In this document: positions 6,939 through 14,133 of the stretch, piece after piece | How the letters are laid out: every line of letters begins with the position of its first letter | Numbering within the stretch: position 1 is the stretch's first letter | Source: Actinomycetota bacterium | GTDB taxonomy: Bacteria > Actinomycetota > Acidimicrobiia > Acidimicrobiales > Ilumatobacteraceae | Direction: 5' to 3' | Assembly: GCA_009923685.1 (NCBI GenBank) | Contig: RFTA01000006.1 | Location: 1 to 14,922 of the forward strand | DNA: 14,922 nt | Made by a program: the position numbers and the translations under genes | The notes under the pieces: model-generated | Told to the model about the DNA's origin: nothing | The model's database searches: none | Seen by the model: only the letters and a program-made list of their open reading frames with translations

Positions 6939-8110
6939 AGGTTGATTCGTTCTATCCATAAGCCGGGTGCGGCTATTTCGTTTGGGGTGGGCAGATTGCC
7001 GGCGCGAGTCCAAAGTTGGGCTAGGCCGTTTTCGCCTGAGCGTTCGATCACCCCAGAGATGAAACTTTCGCCACGCTCGACCTGGTCGTCAGTCAGATAA
7101 ATGCCGAACAATTGCTCGACATATTGGTCTTGAGAGCTTGACTCGACGCGACGTCGTCTAACCGCCTCAGAGATTTGCGCGCCATTGCCAAGAATTCGAG
7201 TAGCGACCTGGTCGACTACATGATCGACATAGCAAATGATGGCGCAAATCATCGCATCAAGAAGTGGTGCTAGCGCCCTTTGCTGAGCCGACCGCTCACT
7301 GCCGAGTAGCAAAGTTGGGTCTCCCAATAGTTTTTGCATCATCGCCGCAGGGTCGGCGTTGGTGATGTCGATGTTGGTCAGTCTTTGCCCGAGGGCGTTA
7401 GGGTTCGGCTGAAAACCCGCAACATGTTGTTTCACTGAGTTGGTGATCGCCTCGCGCACAAAACTGATGCGAAAAATCGCATGAAATGTCAATTCTTGAA
7501 TCAACAGCCACATTTGCATGTCTTCAACTTTGATGCTCCAGTCTTTGGCGAATTCTTCGCTGTTGCGGGCGACAAACAAAAGTTTTGACTTCGGTTCGCG
7601 GGGAAGTGGCAGGTCGTATTGACCGAAGGCACGCAGAGAAAGTTGACCGATCATCGAGCCAACAGACATGCCGAGCATTGCCGGCGACATCATTTTTGTG
7701 AGGTTCGCCATCATTGCGTCGACTCCGCTTGAATCGAGCTCGAGATTCGCACCAGTTGAGATCGACGCTGAATTGCCAGTGAAGTCTGAAAAGTAAAACC
7801 TGAACGCATCAAGTGTGTGATTAACCCACGTTGAGCGTGTGACGACGTCGATTGCAGGTGGTTGTGTTGAATCACTGGTCGACAAACCAGTGATGTCACG
7901 AACATGCAAGTCGGCGACTGACGAAAGTTTTTGAATGGCGATGCGCGAAGTTGGTTCGACATTGGCCTCGCTGTTCGAGTTGGTCGCGGTCATCACCGCA
8001 AACTGACGAGCCATATCCCATTGCACCGGGCCGGCACCAGACATCGCTTTGGCAATTTGGTCAAAAAACGGAATACCCGATGACGAGAAATCATTCGGAT
8101 CTTGGGGCAT
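6935..8110 (-). CDS. Zincin_2/DUF2342 family protein, probable inactive protease
   Basis: The whole length matches the actinobacterial 'zinc-dependent metalloprotease' family (DUF2342/zincin_2). Visible family landmarks are GIPFFDQIAKAM near the N-terminus, VQWDMARQFAV, SVGSMIGQLSLRAFGQYDLPLP, VDHVVDQV, SEAVRRRRVE and the C-terminal APGLWIERI. From memory, members carry HE(L/V)(T/A)HH and later EGYVDHV as metal sites. Here these read QELTFH (residues 205-210) and IICYVDHV (291-298), so both HExxH histidines and the later Glu are missing while the rest is preserved. The chosen ATG at 8110 gives 391 residues; a TATCAT box lies 6 bases upstream, a leaderless arrangement. An in-frame ATG at 8146 is possible. 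The gene is divergent from moaE. Cellular role unknown. Confidence 0.82.
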   Translation of the reverse strand: MPQDPNDFSSSGIPFFDQIAKAMSGAGPVQWDMARQFAVMTATNSNSEANVEPTSRIAIQKLSSVADLHVRDITGLSTSDSTQPPAIDVVTRSTWVNHTLDAFRFYFSDFTGNSASISTGANLELDSSGVDAMMANLTKMMSPAMLGMSVGSMIGQLSLRAFGQYDLPLPREPKSKLLFVARNSEEFAKDWSIKVEDMQMWLLIQELTFHAIFRISFVREAITNSVKQHVAGFQPNPNALGQRLTNIDITNADPAAMMQKLLGDPTLLLGSERSAQQRALAPLLDAMICAIICYVDHVVDQVATRILGNGAQISEAVRRRRVESSSQDQYVEQLFGIYLTDDQVERGESFISGVIERSGENGLAQLWTRAGNLPTPNEIAAPGLWIERINL

Positions 8111-8116
8111 AAACAG

Positions 8117-8122
8117 ATGATA
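8117..8122 (-). promoter_or_regulatory. Candidate -10 box for the zincin-like gene
   Basis: TATCAT on the minus strand, followed by 6 bases and then the ATG at 8110, suits a transcript starting on the start codon. No Shine-Dalgarno is present. This placement is the main reason for preferring 8110 over 8146. Confidence 0.4.
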
Positions 8123-8186
8123 CGCAGACTGAATTGAATTCATCACTTCTTTGCGAGTGGCGAATGGCTCAGTTCGTGGTCAGAGA

Positions 8187-8192
8187 TACACT
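8187..8192 (+). promoter_or_regulatory. Candidate -10 box for moaE
   Basis: TACACT stands 7 bases before the ATG at 8200, where no Shine-Dalgarno is seen. The interval 8111-8199 would therefore contain two outward-facing promoters and no other gene. Confidence 0.4.
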
Positions 8193-8199
8193 TAAAACA

Positions 8200-8682
8200 A
8201 TGTCGCCATCGCAAAGCAAGACTGCAGTGAACACTCGTCTTGAATTAACGAGCGATGTTCTTGATGTAGGTGCCGTGTATGAATGGGCGGCGATCGAATC
8301 ATGTGGCGCAGTTGTCGTATTTTCAGGAATCGTACGTGACCATGCCGATGGTCGCGATGACGTTGTTTCGTTGACCTACGAGGCGTATGAAGATCAAGTC
8401 GTGCCCAAGCTTGAGATTATTGCTGATGAAATGCGAAAAAGATGGAGCGATCTCGGTCGCATCGCACTCATTCATCGCGTGGGCAAACTTGAACTTAGCG
8501 AGTCTTCGGTTTTGGTTGTCGTTTCGTCGCCGCACCGTCCCGAAGCATTTGCTGCTGCAAGATATGCAATAGACGCATTAAAAATTAGCGTGCCGATTTG
8601 GAAGCAAGAGAACTGGAAAGACGGCACTGATTGGGGCACCAACAGTCACGAGATTTCTGACGCAAGAAAACTTAAGATTTAA
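8200..8682 (+). CDS. moaE: Molybdopterin synthase catalytic subunit MoaE
   Basis: MoaE, with MoaD, inserts the dithiolene sulfurs into precursor Z to make molybdopterin. The 160 residues from ATG 8200 fit the family (about 140-160). Characteristic segments are GAVVVFSGIVRDHADGR, LTYEAYEDQV, IHRVGKLELSESSVLVVVSS-HR-EAF and YAIDALK-SVPIWKQE. The active-site lysines K128 and K135 match E. coli K119 and K126. Other in-frame ATGs at 8164 and 8134 would add residues without family resemblance, and 8134 would overlap the divergent gene's alternative start. No other molybdenum cofactor gene is in the window; moaD and the remainder must be elsewhere. A small membrane protein gene and mreB follow at once, so they may share its promoter. 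Confidence 0.93.
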   Translation: MSPSQSKTAVNTRLELTSDVLDVGAVYEWAAIESCGAVVVFSGIVRDHADGRDDVVSLTYEAYEDQVVPKLEIIADEMRKRWSDLGRIALIHRVGKLELSESSVLVVVSSPHRPEAFAAARYAIDALKISVPIWKQENWKDGTDWGTNSHEISDARKLKI

Positions 8683-8687
8683 CTTTC

Positions 8688-8909
8688 GTGATGATTATCG
8701 CCGCTTCGACACTCGCCGTTTTTTTTGCCGCGATTTCAATTGTTGCGGGTGTAAGCCTTGCTCTGCTGGTGATAACACAAGAGAAATCAAATACATCGAA
8801 TGAAGGTATGGCGGCGTTTCACCGACATCTTGATGCATTGTCCGACCAATCGCGTGAACATTTGCGCAGTCAATTGCGCGAAGCAAAACAAAGACAGACA
8901 AAGGGCTAG
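8688..8909 (+). CDS. Small single-pass membrane protein upstream of mreB
   Basis: I do not recognise this family. The 73-residue product has one long hydrophobic segment (about residues 2-29, rich in Ala, Ile, Val and Leu), then a soluble tail of about 45 residues that is strongly charged and likely helical (HLDALSDQSREHLRSQLREAKQRQ). It would be a membrane-anchored peptide with a cytoplasmic or periplasmic helical tail. It begins 5 bases after moaE (GTG 8688; ATG 8691 is also possible) and ends 3 bases before mreB, so it is surely co-transcribed with both. The intimate link to mreB makes a role at the MreB filament or membrane plausible, but this is inference from position only. Confidence 0.65.
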   Translation: MMIIAASTLAVFFAAISIVAGVSLALLVITQEKSNTSNEGMAAFHRHLDALSDQSREHLRSQLREAKQRQTKG

Positions 8910-8912
8910 GCG

Positions 8913-9917
8913 ATGGCGCGCGACCTTGCGATTGACCTTGGCACGGCGAACACACTCGTATATATGCAGGGTCGCGGCATCGTTATCAACGAGCCCTCTG
9001 TGATTGCGGTGAATAGACGAACCGGCGAAGTTTTGGCGACAGGCGAAGAAGCATGGCAGATGATTGGTCGAACACCGGGATACATAGTCGCAGTTCGGCC
9101 TTTGCGTGGGGGTGCGATCACCGACTTCGAAGTCACTGAAAAGATGATTCGATTGTTGTTGCAGCGGGCCGGTGTTTCAAAGTTCTCTCGCCCGAAAGTT
9201 TTGATTTGTGTACCTTCGGCAATTACCGAAGTTGAGCGTCGAGCAGTTACCGATGCGACTCGAAGAGCGGGGGCTGCTGACGCACAGTTGTTAGAGCAAC
9301 CAGTTGCGGCGGCCATTGGCGCGAATTTGCCGATTGACGAGCCAGTCGGCAACATGGTCATTGACATCGGTGGTGGAACTACCGAGACCGCAGTCATCAG
9401 TTTGGGTGGCATCGTCGCACTCGAAGCGGTGCGTGTTGGCAGTTTTGATATTGATACTGAAATTCAATCATTTGTGCGTCGTAAACACGGCATTGCAATT
9501 GGCGAGCGAACCGCCGAAGAAATTAAAAAGTCGATCGGTAGCGCGATGCCGATGCCAGGTGACACCGATGCCGAGGTTCGTGGTAGAGATTTGGTTACTG
9601 GTCTGCCGAAGACCGTGATACTGACAGCAAAAGAAATCCGCGAGGCGATTGACCCCGTTGTTACTCAAATGGTCGATTCGGTCGTGAGATGTCTTGGTGT
9701 TGCACCGCCTGAGTTGTCGCAAGACTTTTTGAAACGGGGAATGTATCTTGTCGGTGGTGGCTCGCTGTTGCGTGGAATGGCTGAGCGAATTTCAAATGAG
9801 ACACGAGTGCCCGTCAACATGTCGAACGAACCACTCGAGGCGGTCGTGCTTGGCGCCGGCCATTGCATCGAGAACTATGCTGCGTTACGCGGACTATTCA
9901 TGGATTCGCGTCGCTAA
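8913..9917 (+). CDS. mreB: Rod-shape cytoskeletal protein MreB
   Basis: MreB is the bacterial actin homologue that forms membrane-bound filaments guiding lateral wall synthesis. The 334 residues match the family closely: phosphate loop IDLGTANTLVYMQGRGIVINEPSVIA (residues 7-32), second phosphate loop DIGGGTTETAV (151-161), RVGSFDIDTEI, IGERTAEEIK, GRDLVTGLPK and the adenosine site YLVGGGSLLRGMAERI. The segment LLEQPVAAAIG (126-136) has Gln at 129 where Thermotoga MreB has E131 and Caulobacter E140, the residue thought to position the attacking water. The neighbours are moaE and a small membrane protein rather than the usual mreC/mreD. The gene ends 3 bases from the convergent thioesterase gene. 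It could be a paralogue of another MreB elsewhere in the genome. Confidence 0.95.
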   Translation: MARDLAIDLGTANTLVYMQGRGIVINEPSVIAVNRRTGEVLATGEEAWQMIGRTPGYIVAVRPLRGGAITDFEVTEKMIRLLLQRAGVSKFSRPKVLICVPSAITEVERRAVTDATRRAGAADAQLLEQPVAAAIGANLPIDEPVGNMVIDIGGGTTETAVISLGGIVALEAVRVGSFDIDTEIQSFVRRKHGIAIGERTAEEIKKSIGSAMPMPGDTDAEVRGRDLVTGLPKTVILTAKEIREAIDPVVTQMVDSVVRCLGVAPPELSQDFLKRGMYLVGGGSLLRGMAERISNETRVPVNMSNEPLEAVVLGAGHCIENYAALRGLFMDSRR

Positions 9918-9920
9918 AAA

Positions 9921-10778
9921 TTATTGATTAACTAACCTGGTCAAACCTTCTTGAACGACGGTGACGACGAGTTCACCTTTCGAAGAGAAAATATATCCAC
10001 TGGCGATGCCACGAGCGTTCGAAGTAGAGATTGCGGTCTGATCGTAGAGCAACCAGTCGTCGGCTCTGAATGGTCGGTGAAACCACATCACATGGTCGAG
10101 GCTCGCCATCTGAATCGTTTGCTCTGTCCAAGATCTGCCGTGTGGCAACAATGTCGTGTCGAGCAATGACATGTCGCTGGCATATGTAACGATGCACGCG
10201 TGCAGCACGGGATCATCCGGAAGTTTGCCGTCGGCACGCATCCAGAGTTTTTGGCCCTGGCTCTTTAAATTTTTTCGGGTTAGCGGGTCGGCATCGATAT
10301 AGCGCAAATCAATCGGGCGTGGCCTTGTAAACCACTCGCCAATTTGCTCCTTGAATGGCTCCATTCGAGTTTTGAAATCGGGCAGAGATTCTGGCGTTGG
10401 TAGACCCGTTGGCATCTCGATGAAGTGCTCGAGCCCCGGTTCGGCGATCTGAAAACTCGCTTGAAGGTTGAAAATTGCCTTGCCATGTTGAATAGCGATC
10501 ACGCGCCGAGTCGTAAAACTCTTGCCGTCGCGAATTCGGTCGACTTCATAGAGAATCGGGATAGTCGGATCGCCGGGCCGCAAAAAATATGCGTGTAGCG
10601 AGTGAACATGACGAGATTTGTCGTCGACGGTGCGCGCCGCGGCGACGAGCGCTTGGCCTGCGACTTGGCCACCAAAAACTCGCTGACGATTTTCTTGAGG
10701 CGACACACCGCGAAAAATGTTTACTTCGATGATTTCGAGATCTAACAGTGTGACAAGATCGTCAAGCGCCGATTGCAT
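9921..10778 (-). CDS. tesB: Acyl-CoA thioesterase II
   Basis: TesB hydrolyses acyl-CoA to free fatty acid and CoA with a double hotdog fold. The 285 residues fit E. coli TesB (286). Seen are FRGVSPQ-NRQRVFGGQVAGQAL near the N-terminus, HSLHAYFLRPGDP, the FTTRRV strand and SLDHVMWFHRPFRADDW. The presumed catalytic triad is D202 (in YASDMSLL), S226 (in ASLDH) and Q276 (in VVQEGLT), matching E. coli D204, T228 and Q278, with Ser for Thr as in many homologues. It lies alone on the minus strand, divergent from the LIC12162-type gene across a 66-base gap and 3 bases from the end of mreB. A weak AAGAAT box lies 6 bases before the ATG. Confidence 0.95.
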   Translation of the reverse strand: MQSALDDLVTLLDLEIIEVNIFRGVSPQENRQRVFGGQVAGQALVAAARTVDDKSRHVHSLHAYFLRPGDPTIPILYEVDRIRDGKSFTTRRVIAIQHGKAIFNLQASFQIAEPGLEHFIEMPTGLPTPESLPDFKTRMEPFKEQIGEWFTRPRPIDLRYIDADPLTRKNLKSQGQKLWMRADGKLPDDPVLHACIVTYASDMSLLDTTLLPHGRSWTEQTIQMASLDHVMWFHRPFRADDWLLYDQTAISTSNARGIASGYIFSSKGELVVTVVQEGLTRLVNQ

Positions 10779-10802
10779 GGCTCTATTCTTGCATTTATGT
10801 TC

Positions 10803-10815
10803 GTCAAAATTTGAC
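10803..10815. promoter_or_regulatory. Perfect 6-1-6 inverted repeat between tesB and the LIC12162-type gene
   Basis: GTCAAA and TTTGAC flank one A. The right arm runs into TTGACT (10811-10816) and the left arm, read leftward, into TTGACG (10807-10802). Each arm therefore offers a -35-like hexamer to one of the two divergent genes. It could be a shared operator or simply two back-to-back -35 elements. Confidence 0.4.
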
Positions 10816-10831
10816 TAATTAGCGATGCAGA

Positions 10832-10837
10832 TAAGAT
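10832..10837 (+). promoter_or_regulatory. Candidate -10 box for the LIC12162-type gene
   Basis: TAAGAT stands 7 bases before the GTG at 10845 and 15 bases after TTGACT (10811-10816), a slightly short spacer. No Shine-Dalgarno precedes the GTG, so a leaderless message is likely. Confidence 0.45.
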
Positions 10838-10844
10838 TTAACCA

Positions 10845-12431
10845 GTGACGATCGTCTGGAATGCTCAACGCGTCAGCGAGGGTCTGGCTGAAATCGACTC
10901 TGCGCGGGGCGTCGTTTTGGCGAATATCAAGAAACTTTTGGATGAATATCACGGTGTAGAAAAGTCGCTTCGTTTTTATGACATTCTGCTCGGTGACTGG
11001 GTCGAGCGATATCTGCATCTTGTCTATGTGGCGTCTCAGCAATATGCGATTGGAGAGCAAAATTCTGAATCTAGACCAACGTCGATTGCGATCAAGCCAA
11101 CAAGCGACACGGCTGAATTTTTTGAAGCGCATCAAGTATTGCCAGATTTAATGTTGGCGACGCTTCAGGTCGTGTCATTTCTGGGCACCGATTCGGTGAG
11201 AGTAGTGGACGACGAAGTGACAATCACCAACTCAGCCGTGCGCGGTTGGCGAGACGCAATAGGTGCCGTTGTCTTAAAACTCGCTTCTCTTGGCACCAAA
11301 CCAAAAATCGTGTTCGTGAAGCCATTTTCGGGCCGCACTCCGAGAGCATGGGTCTCTGCGCTGATCAGTTGGCGACGGTGGGCACGACAGGATGACTTCA
11401 ATTTCTCGATTTCGTTACGCATAAAAATTGATGCAAAGTGGCGGCATAAAAATCTTGGTTTGGTTTCTACCGAGACGAAGTTGGGCGAAATTGCCAATGC
11501 TTTGGTTGCTGCGTTTCTGCCAGTGTGTGCGCTGGAGGGTTTCGTCGAGTTCAAAGCAAAAGTTGATGGGGCGAGGCCGAAGCGGTTTGAGCATGTTTAT
11601 TCGGCGCAAGCGTTGTGGACACACTTTGCGTTCAAAGTTCTCGTTGCTGAATGGTGTGAGCAGGGCACGAAGTTGCATTATCACCAACATGGCGGTTGGT
11701 ATGGGTTAGACGAGACCCATGTCGGCGAGCTGTATGAATCCCGAGTTGCGAATCGTTACTACACATGGGGATGGAGTCGTGGCAATGGCAATAGCTCACC
11801 TTTGCCGCCCGTCACGAGAAGTGTCGCGAAATCAGCCAAACTTTTTGATTCGTTGATCTGTTTTGATCAGCCCCAGCAGATTTATCGTCTGCAGTATTTT
11901 CCGTTACCCGGCACATTGCAGACGATGTATGACCAAACTGCCGAGTTCGTGCGTGCAAGAAGCAGCAAAACAGACCTGAGAATTCGACTCTTTCCTGGTG
12001 AGTATGGCTCACAGCAGAGAGACGCGATTCTTAGAGCGAACAGCGGTGCAATATTCGATAGTTCGCTAGAAATTTTTTCGCAGTATGCGAGCAGTCGAAT
12101 CGTCTTTCACAGTTATCTCGGCACTTCTTGGCTCGAGACACTTGGCAGCAATATTCCGACGATTTGTTTTTATGACGTAGACGCCTATCGATTCAGATCT
12201 GACGCGAAAGATCTATTAGAAGATCTTGTGAAAGTCGGCATTCTGCATTTATCTGGTTCGAGCGCCGCTGAAAAAGCTAATGCAGTCGAAGGTGACCTCG
12301 ACTTGTGGTGGATGAGCGAAGAAGTTCAGACTGCCCGGCGCAATTTTGTAAATCAATATGCAAACTTTTCGTCAGATTGGAAAGAGATTTGGCGTGAACA
12401 CTTCACAAAAGCATTGAAGATCAGTCAGTGA
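10845..12431 (+). CDS. LIC12162-family transferase, surface carbohydrate type
   Basis: The 528-residue protein resembles the LIC12162 family of putative transferases first noted in Leptospira O-antigen loci. Family-like features are the N-terminal YHGVEKSLRFYDILLGDWVERYLH stretch (residues 35-58, matching the Y-x-I-x-L-G-x-W pattern), a central HQHGGWYG (280-287) and a C-terminal donor-site-like FHSYLGTSWLETLGSNIP (421-438) followed by CFYDVDAYRF. The C-terminal half looks like a GT-B nucleotide-sugar domain. No signal peptide or membrane segment is seen, so it should act in the cytoplasm on a surface glycan precursor; the substrate is unknown. It starts at GTG 10845 behind a likely leaderless promoter and overlaps the next gene by 4 bases (GTGA). 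The family call is from memory of motif patterns and is moderately secure. Confidence 0.72.
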   Translation: MTIVWNAQRVSEGLAEIDSARGVVLANIKKLLDEYHGVEKSLRFYDILLGDWVERYLHLVYVASQQYAIGEQNSESRPTSIAIKPTSDTAEFFEAHQVLPDLMLATLQVVSFLGTDSVRVVDDEVTITNSAVRGWRDAIGAVVLKLASLGTKPKIVFVKPFSGRTPRAWVSALISWRRWARQDDFNFSISLRIKIDAKWRHKNLGLVSTETKLGEIANALVAAFLPVCALEGFVEFKAKVDGARPKRFEHVYSAQALWTHFAFKVLVAEWCEQGTKLHYHQHGGWYGLDETHVGELYESRVANRYYTWGWSRGNGNSSPLPPVTRSVAKSAKLFDSLICFDQPQQIYRLQYFPLPGTLQTMYDQTAEFVRARSSKTDLRIRLFPGEYGSQQRDAILRANSGAIFDSSLEIFSQYASSRIVFHSYLGTSWLETLGSNIPTICFYDVDAYRFRSDAKDLLEDLVKVGILHLSGSSAAEKANAVEGDLDLWWMSEEVQTARRNFVNQYANFSSDWKEIWREHFTKALKISQ

Positions 12432-13087
12432 ACACGAAAAGAATTGAGTCAAGGTTAAAAGAGATCGCATTGTCGACAAAGGGGTTCATGCCAGAAGTTG
12501 AAGGCGATGCTCTCTTTGATGCAGCAAGCCAAGCGTGCGCCGAATTACCCGGATTACCGATGGTCGAAGTAGGCACATACTGCGGTCGTTCAACTGTCTG
12601 GCTCGGTGCCGCAGCACAAAGCAACAAGTCTTTGCTGTTTGCGGTCGATCATCATTCAGGGAGCGAAGAAAACCAAAAAGGATGGGAGTGGTTCGACGAG
12701 TCGCTTGTCGATTTATCCACGCAAAGATTAAATACGCTGCCGACATTTTTAGCGACCCTTAGGCGAGCCCAACTTGATGATGCTGTTGTGCCGTTCGTGG
12801 CCGAATCTCTCGTGGCAAGTATGCAAATAATATCTGAGGTTGCGTTTTGTTTTATTGACGGTGGTCATGGCGAAACGCCGACTCAAATAGATTTTGCAGC
12901 CTGGGCACCAAAAGTAGCTATCGGTGGTCGACTGGCAATTCACGATGTGTTCGCCGACCCACGTGATGGTGGGCAAGCACCGTATCGAAACATATATCGT
13001 CCGGCAATTGACTCGGGCGAATTTGTAGAGATGTTGAGCGTTGCTTCGCTGCGAGTGTTGCGCAGGGTAGAAAAGAATTTGGTCTAG
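12428..13087 (+). CDS. Class I SAM-dependent methyltransferase (Methyltransf_24 type)
   Basis: The 219-residue protein has a Rossmann-fold methyltransferase core: SAM-binding motif I MVEVGTYCGRSTVWLGAA (residues 45-62), acidic motif II FAVDHHSGSEENQ (71-83), FCFIDGGHGE (140-149) and GGRLAIHDVF (166-175). The substrate is unknown. The GTG start overlaps the preceding stop as GTGA, implying translational coupling to the LIC12162-type transferase. Close relatives, as I recall, sit near the glycosyltransferase-methyltransferase-toroid genes in other actinobacteria, so it probably belongs functionally with the convergent genes too. Its TAG interlocks with the stop of the convergent gene (CTAG, 13084-13087). 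Confidence 0.88.
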   Translation: MNTKRIESRLKEIALSTKGFMPEVEGDALFDAASQACAELPGLPMVEVGTYCGRSTVWLGAAAQSNKSLLFAVDHHSGSEENQKGWEWFDESLVDLSTQRLNTLPTFLATLRRAQLDDAVVPFVAESLVASMQIISEVAFCFIDGGHGETPTQIDFAAWAPKVAIGGRLAIHDVFADPRDGGQAPYRNIYRPAIDSGEFVEMLSVASLRVLRRVEKNLV

Positions 13088-14133
13088 GGCTCGATAATTT
13101 CGTTTTGATCGTCGTAACGAAAGATTCGCGATGCGGGTGAAATTGAATAAAGAGAATCTGCAGCCAAGATGACCGCAGCACCCGTGTATGCCGAAGTTTC
13201 GTCAGCCGGAAACACGACTTTGTCGGGATAGACCAATCCAGTTAGGTATGCGCCGTCGCTGGTGCGGTGGTGCGAAGTTGTGTTCAGCAAAAATTGTGCG
13301 GTATCTAGATCGCCGATCGCCGAAAATGCCATCGAGCATTCGGCGGTCTCTGATGCTGTGATCCATGGTTCGTCACTGACGCAGCGCACACCGTGGTCGT
13401 GCAATACAAAAGTTTCGAATTGCTCTTCAAGGCGAGATTTTGCCACTGCACCAGTCATCGAGCCACTGAGCACGGGGTAATACCAGTCCATTGCCCAGCG
13501 TTCTTTGGGTTCAAAAACAAATGGAGTCTCGCGAATCGCTAAATCTATTTTTGCGGCGGCTTCGTACCATTCTGGTTTGGGTGACTTGAGCGTGTCGGCG
13601 ATATTTGCCGCACAGATCAAAGCGTGGCGAATCGAAGAGCAGCCGGTCAACAACGCATAGTTCCAAGGTTTTTGTGTTTCTTCACGTGCCCACAAAATCG
13701 TGCCGTTGGTCAATCGCATCTGCAGCACCCAGGTCATTGCACGCTCGAGCATCGGCCAAAAGTTGTGAAGCGCATCGATGTCGTGGTTGCACAGCCAGTG
13801 GTGCCAAAGTCCGGTGCCGACATACGCGCAAACATTGCTGTCGAGTTTGAAATCTTCGATACTTTCGTCAGAGTTGAAATAATTAGACCAAGCGCCGTCT
13901 TCACGCTGAGTGTTTTGCAACCATTGATACGCGCGAAAAGCATTTTCGTGCAAGCCCATGACATCGAGCGCCATTGCCGTTTCGACATGGTTCCATGGGT
14001 CACAGTGGCCGTTTTCAAACCACGGGATCATTCCTGATTTGAGTTGCAGGTTGGCGATTGAATTGGCCGTTTGCAAAAGCTGAGCGTGAGTCAACGCGCG
14101 ACTTGTGGCGAGTGATTTCTGCTGAAGGTTCAC
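13084..14133 (-). CDS. Alpha/alpha-toroid protein, prenyltransferase-like, function unknown
   Basis: The 349-residue product consists of helical repeats of the alpha/alpha barrel type, the fold shared by squalene/prenyl cyclases and several glycoside hydrolases. Databases usually label this actinobacterial family 'prenyltransferase'. Conserved-looking segments are IPWFENGHCDPWNHVETAMAL (about 37-57), NTQREDGAWSNYF, DSNVCAYVGTGLWHH, ERWAMDWYYPVLSG (about 211-224), CVSDEPWITASETAECSMA and DGAYLTGLVYPD. The many conserved Trp, Tyr, Asp and Glu residues look more like a carbohydrate-binding cleft than a terpene pocket, which is inference. The GTG at 14133 overlaps the upstream methyltransferase stop as GTGA. 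A longer frame from ATG 14256 would overlap that gene by 127 bases and is rejected. No signal peptide, so cytoplasmic. Confidence 0.8.
   Translation of the reverse strand: MNLQQKSLATSRALTHAQLLQTANSIANLQLKSGMIPWFENGHCDPWNHVETAMALDVMGLHENAFRAYQWLQNTQREDGAWSNYFNSDESIEDFKLDSNVCAYVGTGLWHHWLCNHDIDALHNFWPMLERAMTWVLQMRLTNGTILWAREETQKPWNYALLTGCSSIRHALICAANIADTLKSPKPEWYEAAAKIDLAIRETPFVFEPKERWAMDWYYPVLSGSMTGAVAKSRLEEQFETFVLHDHGVRCVSDEPWITASETAECSMAFSAIGDLDTAQFLLNTTSHHRTSDGAYLTGLVYPDKVVFPADETSAYTGAAVILAADSLYSISPASRIFRYDDQNEIIEP

Noticed and set aside
8134..8199. Longer moaE from ATG 8134 or 8164
   Set aside because: The added residues do not resemble MoaE, and the TACACT box is placed for a start at 8200.
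8687..9003. Antisense open frames over the small gene and mreB start
   Set aside because: They oppose the conserved MreB phosphate loop and show no protein-like domains.
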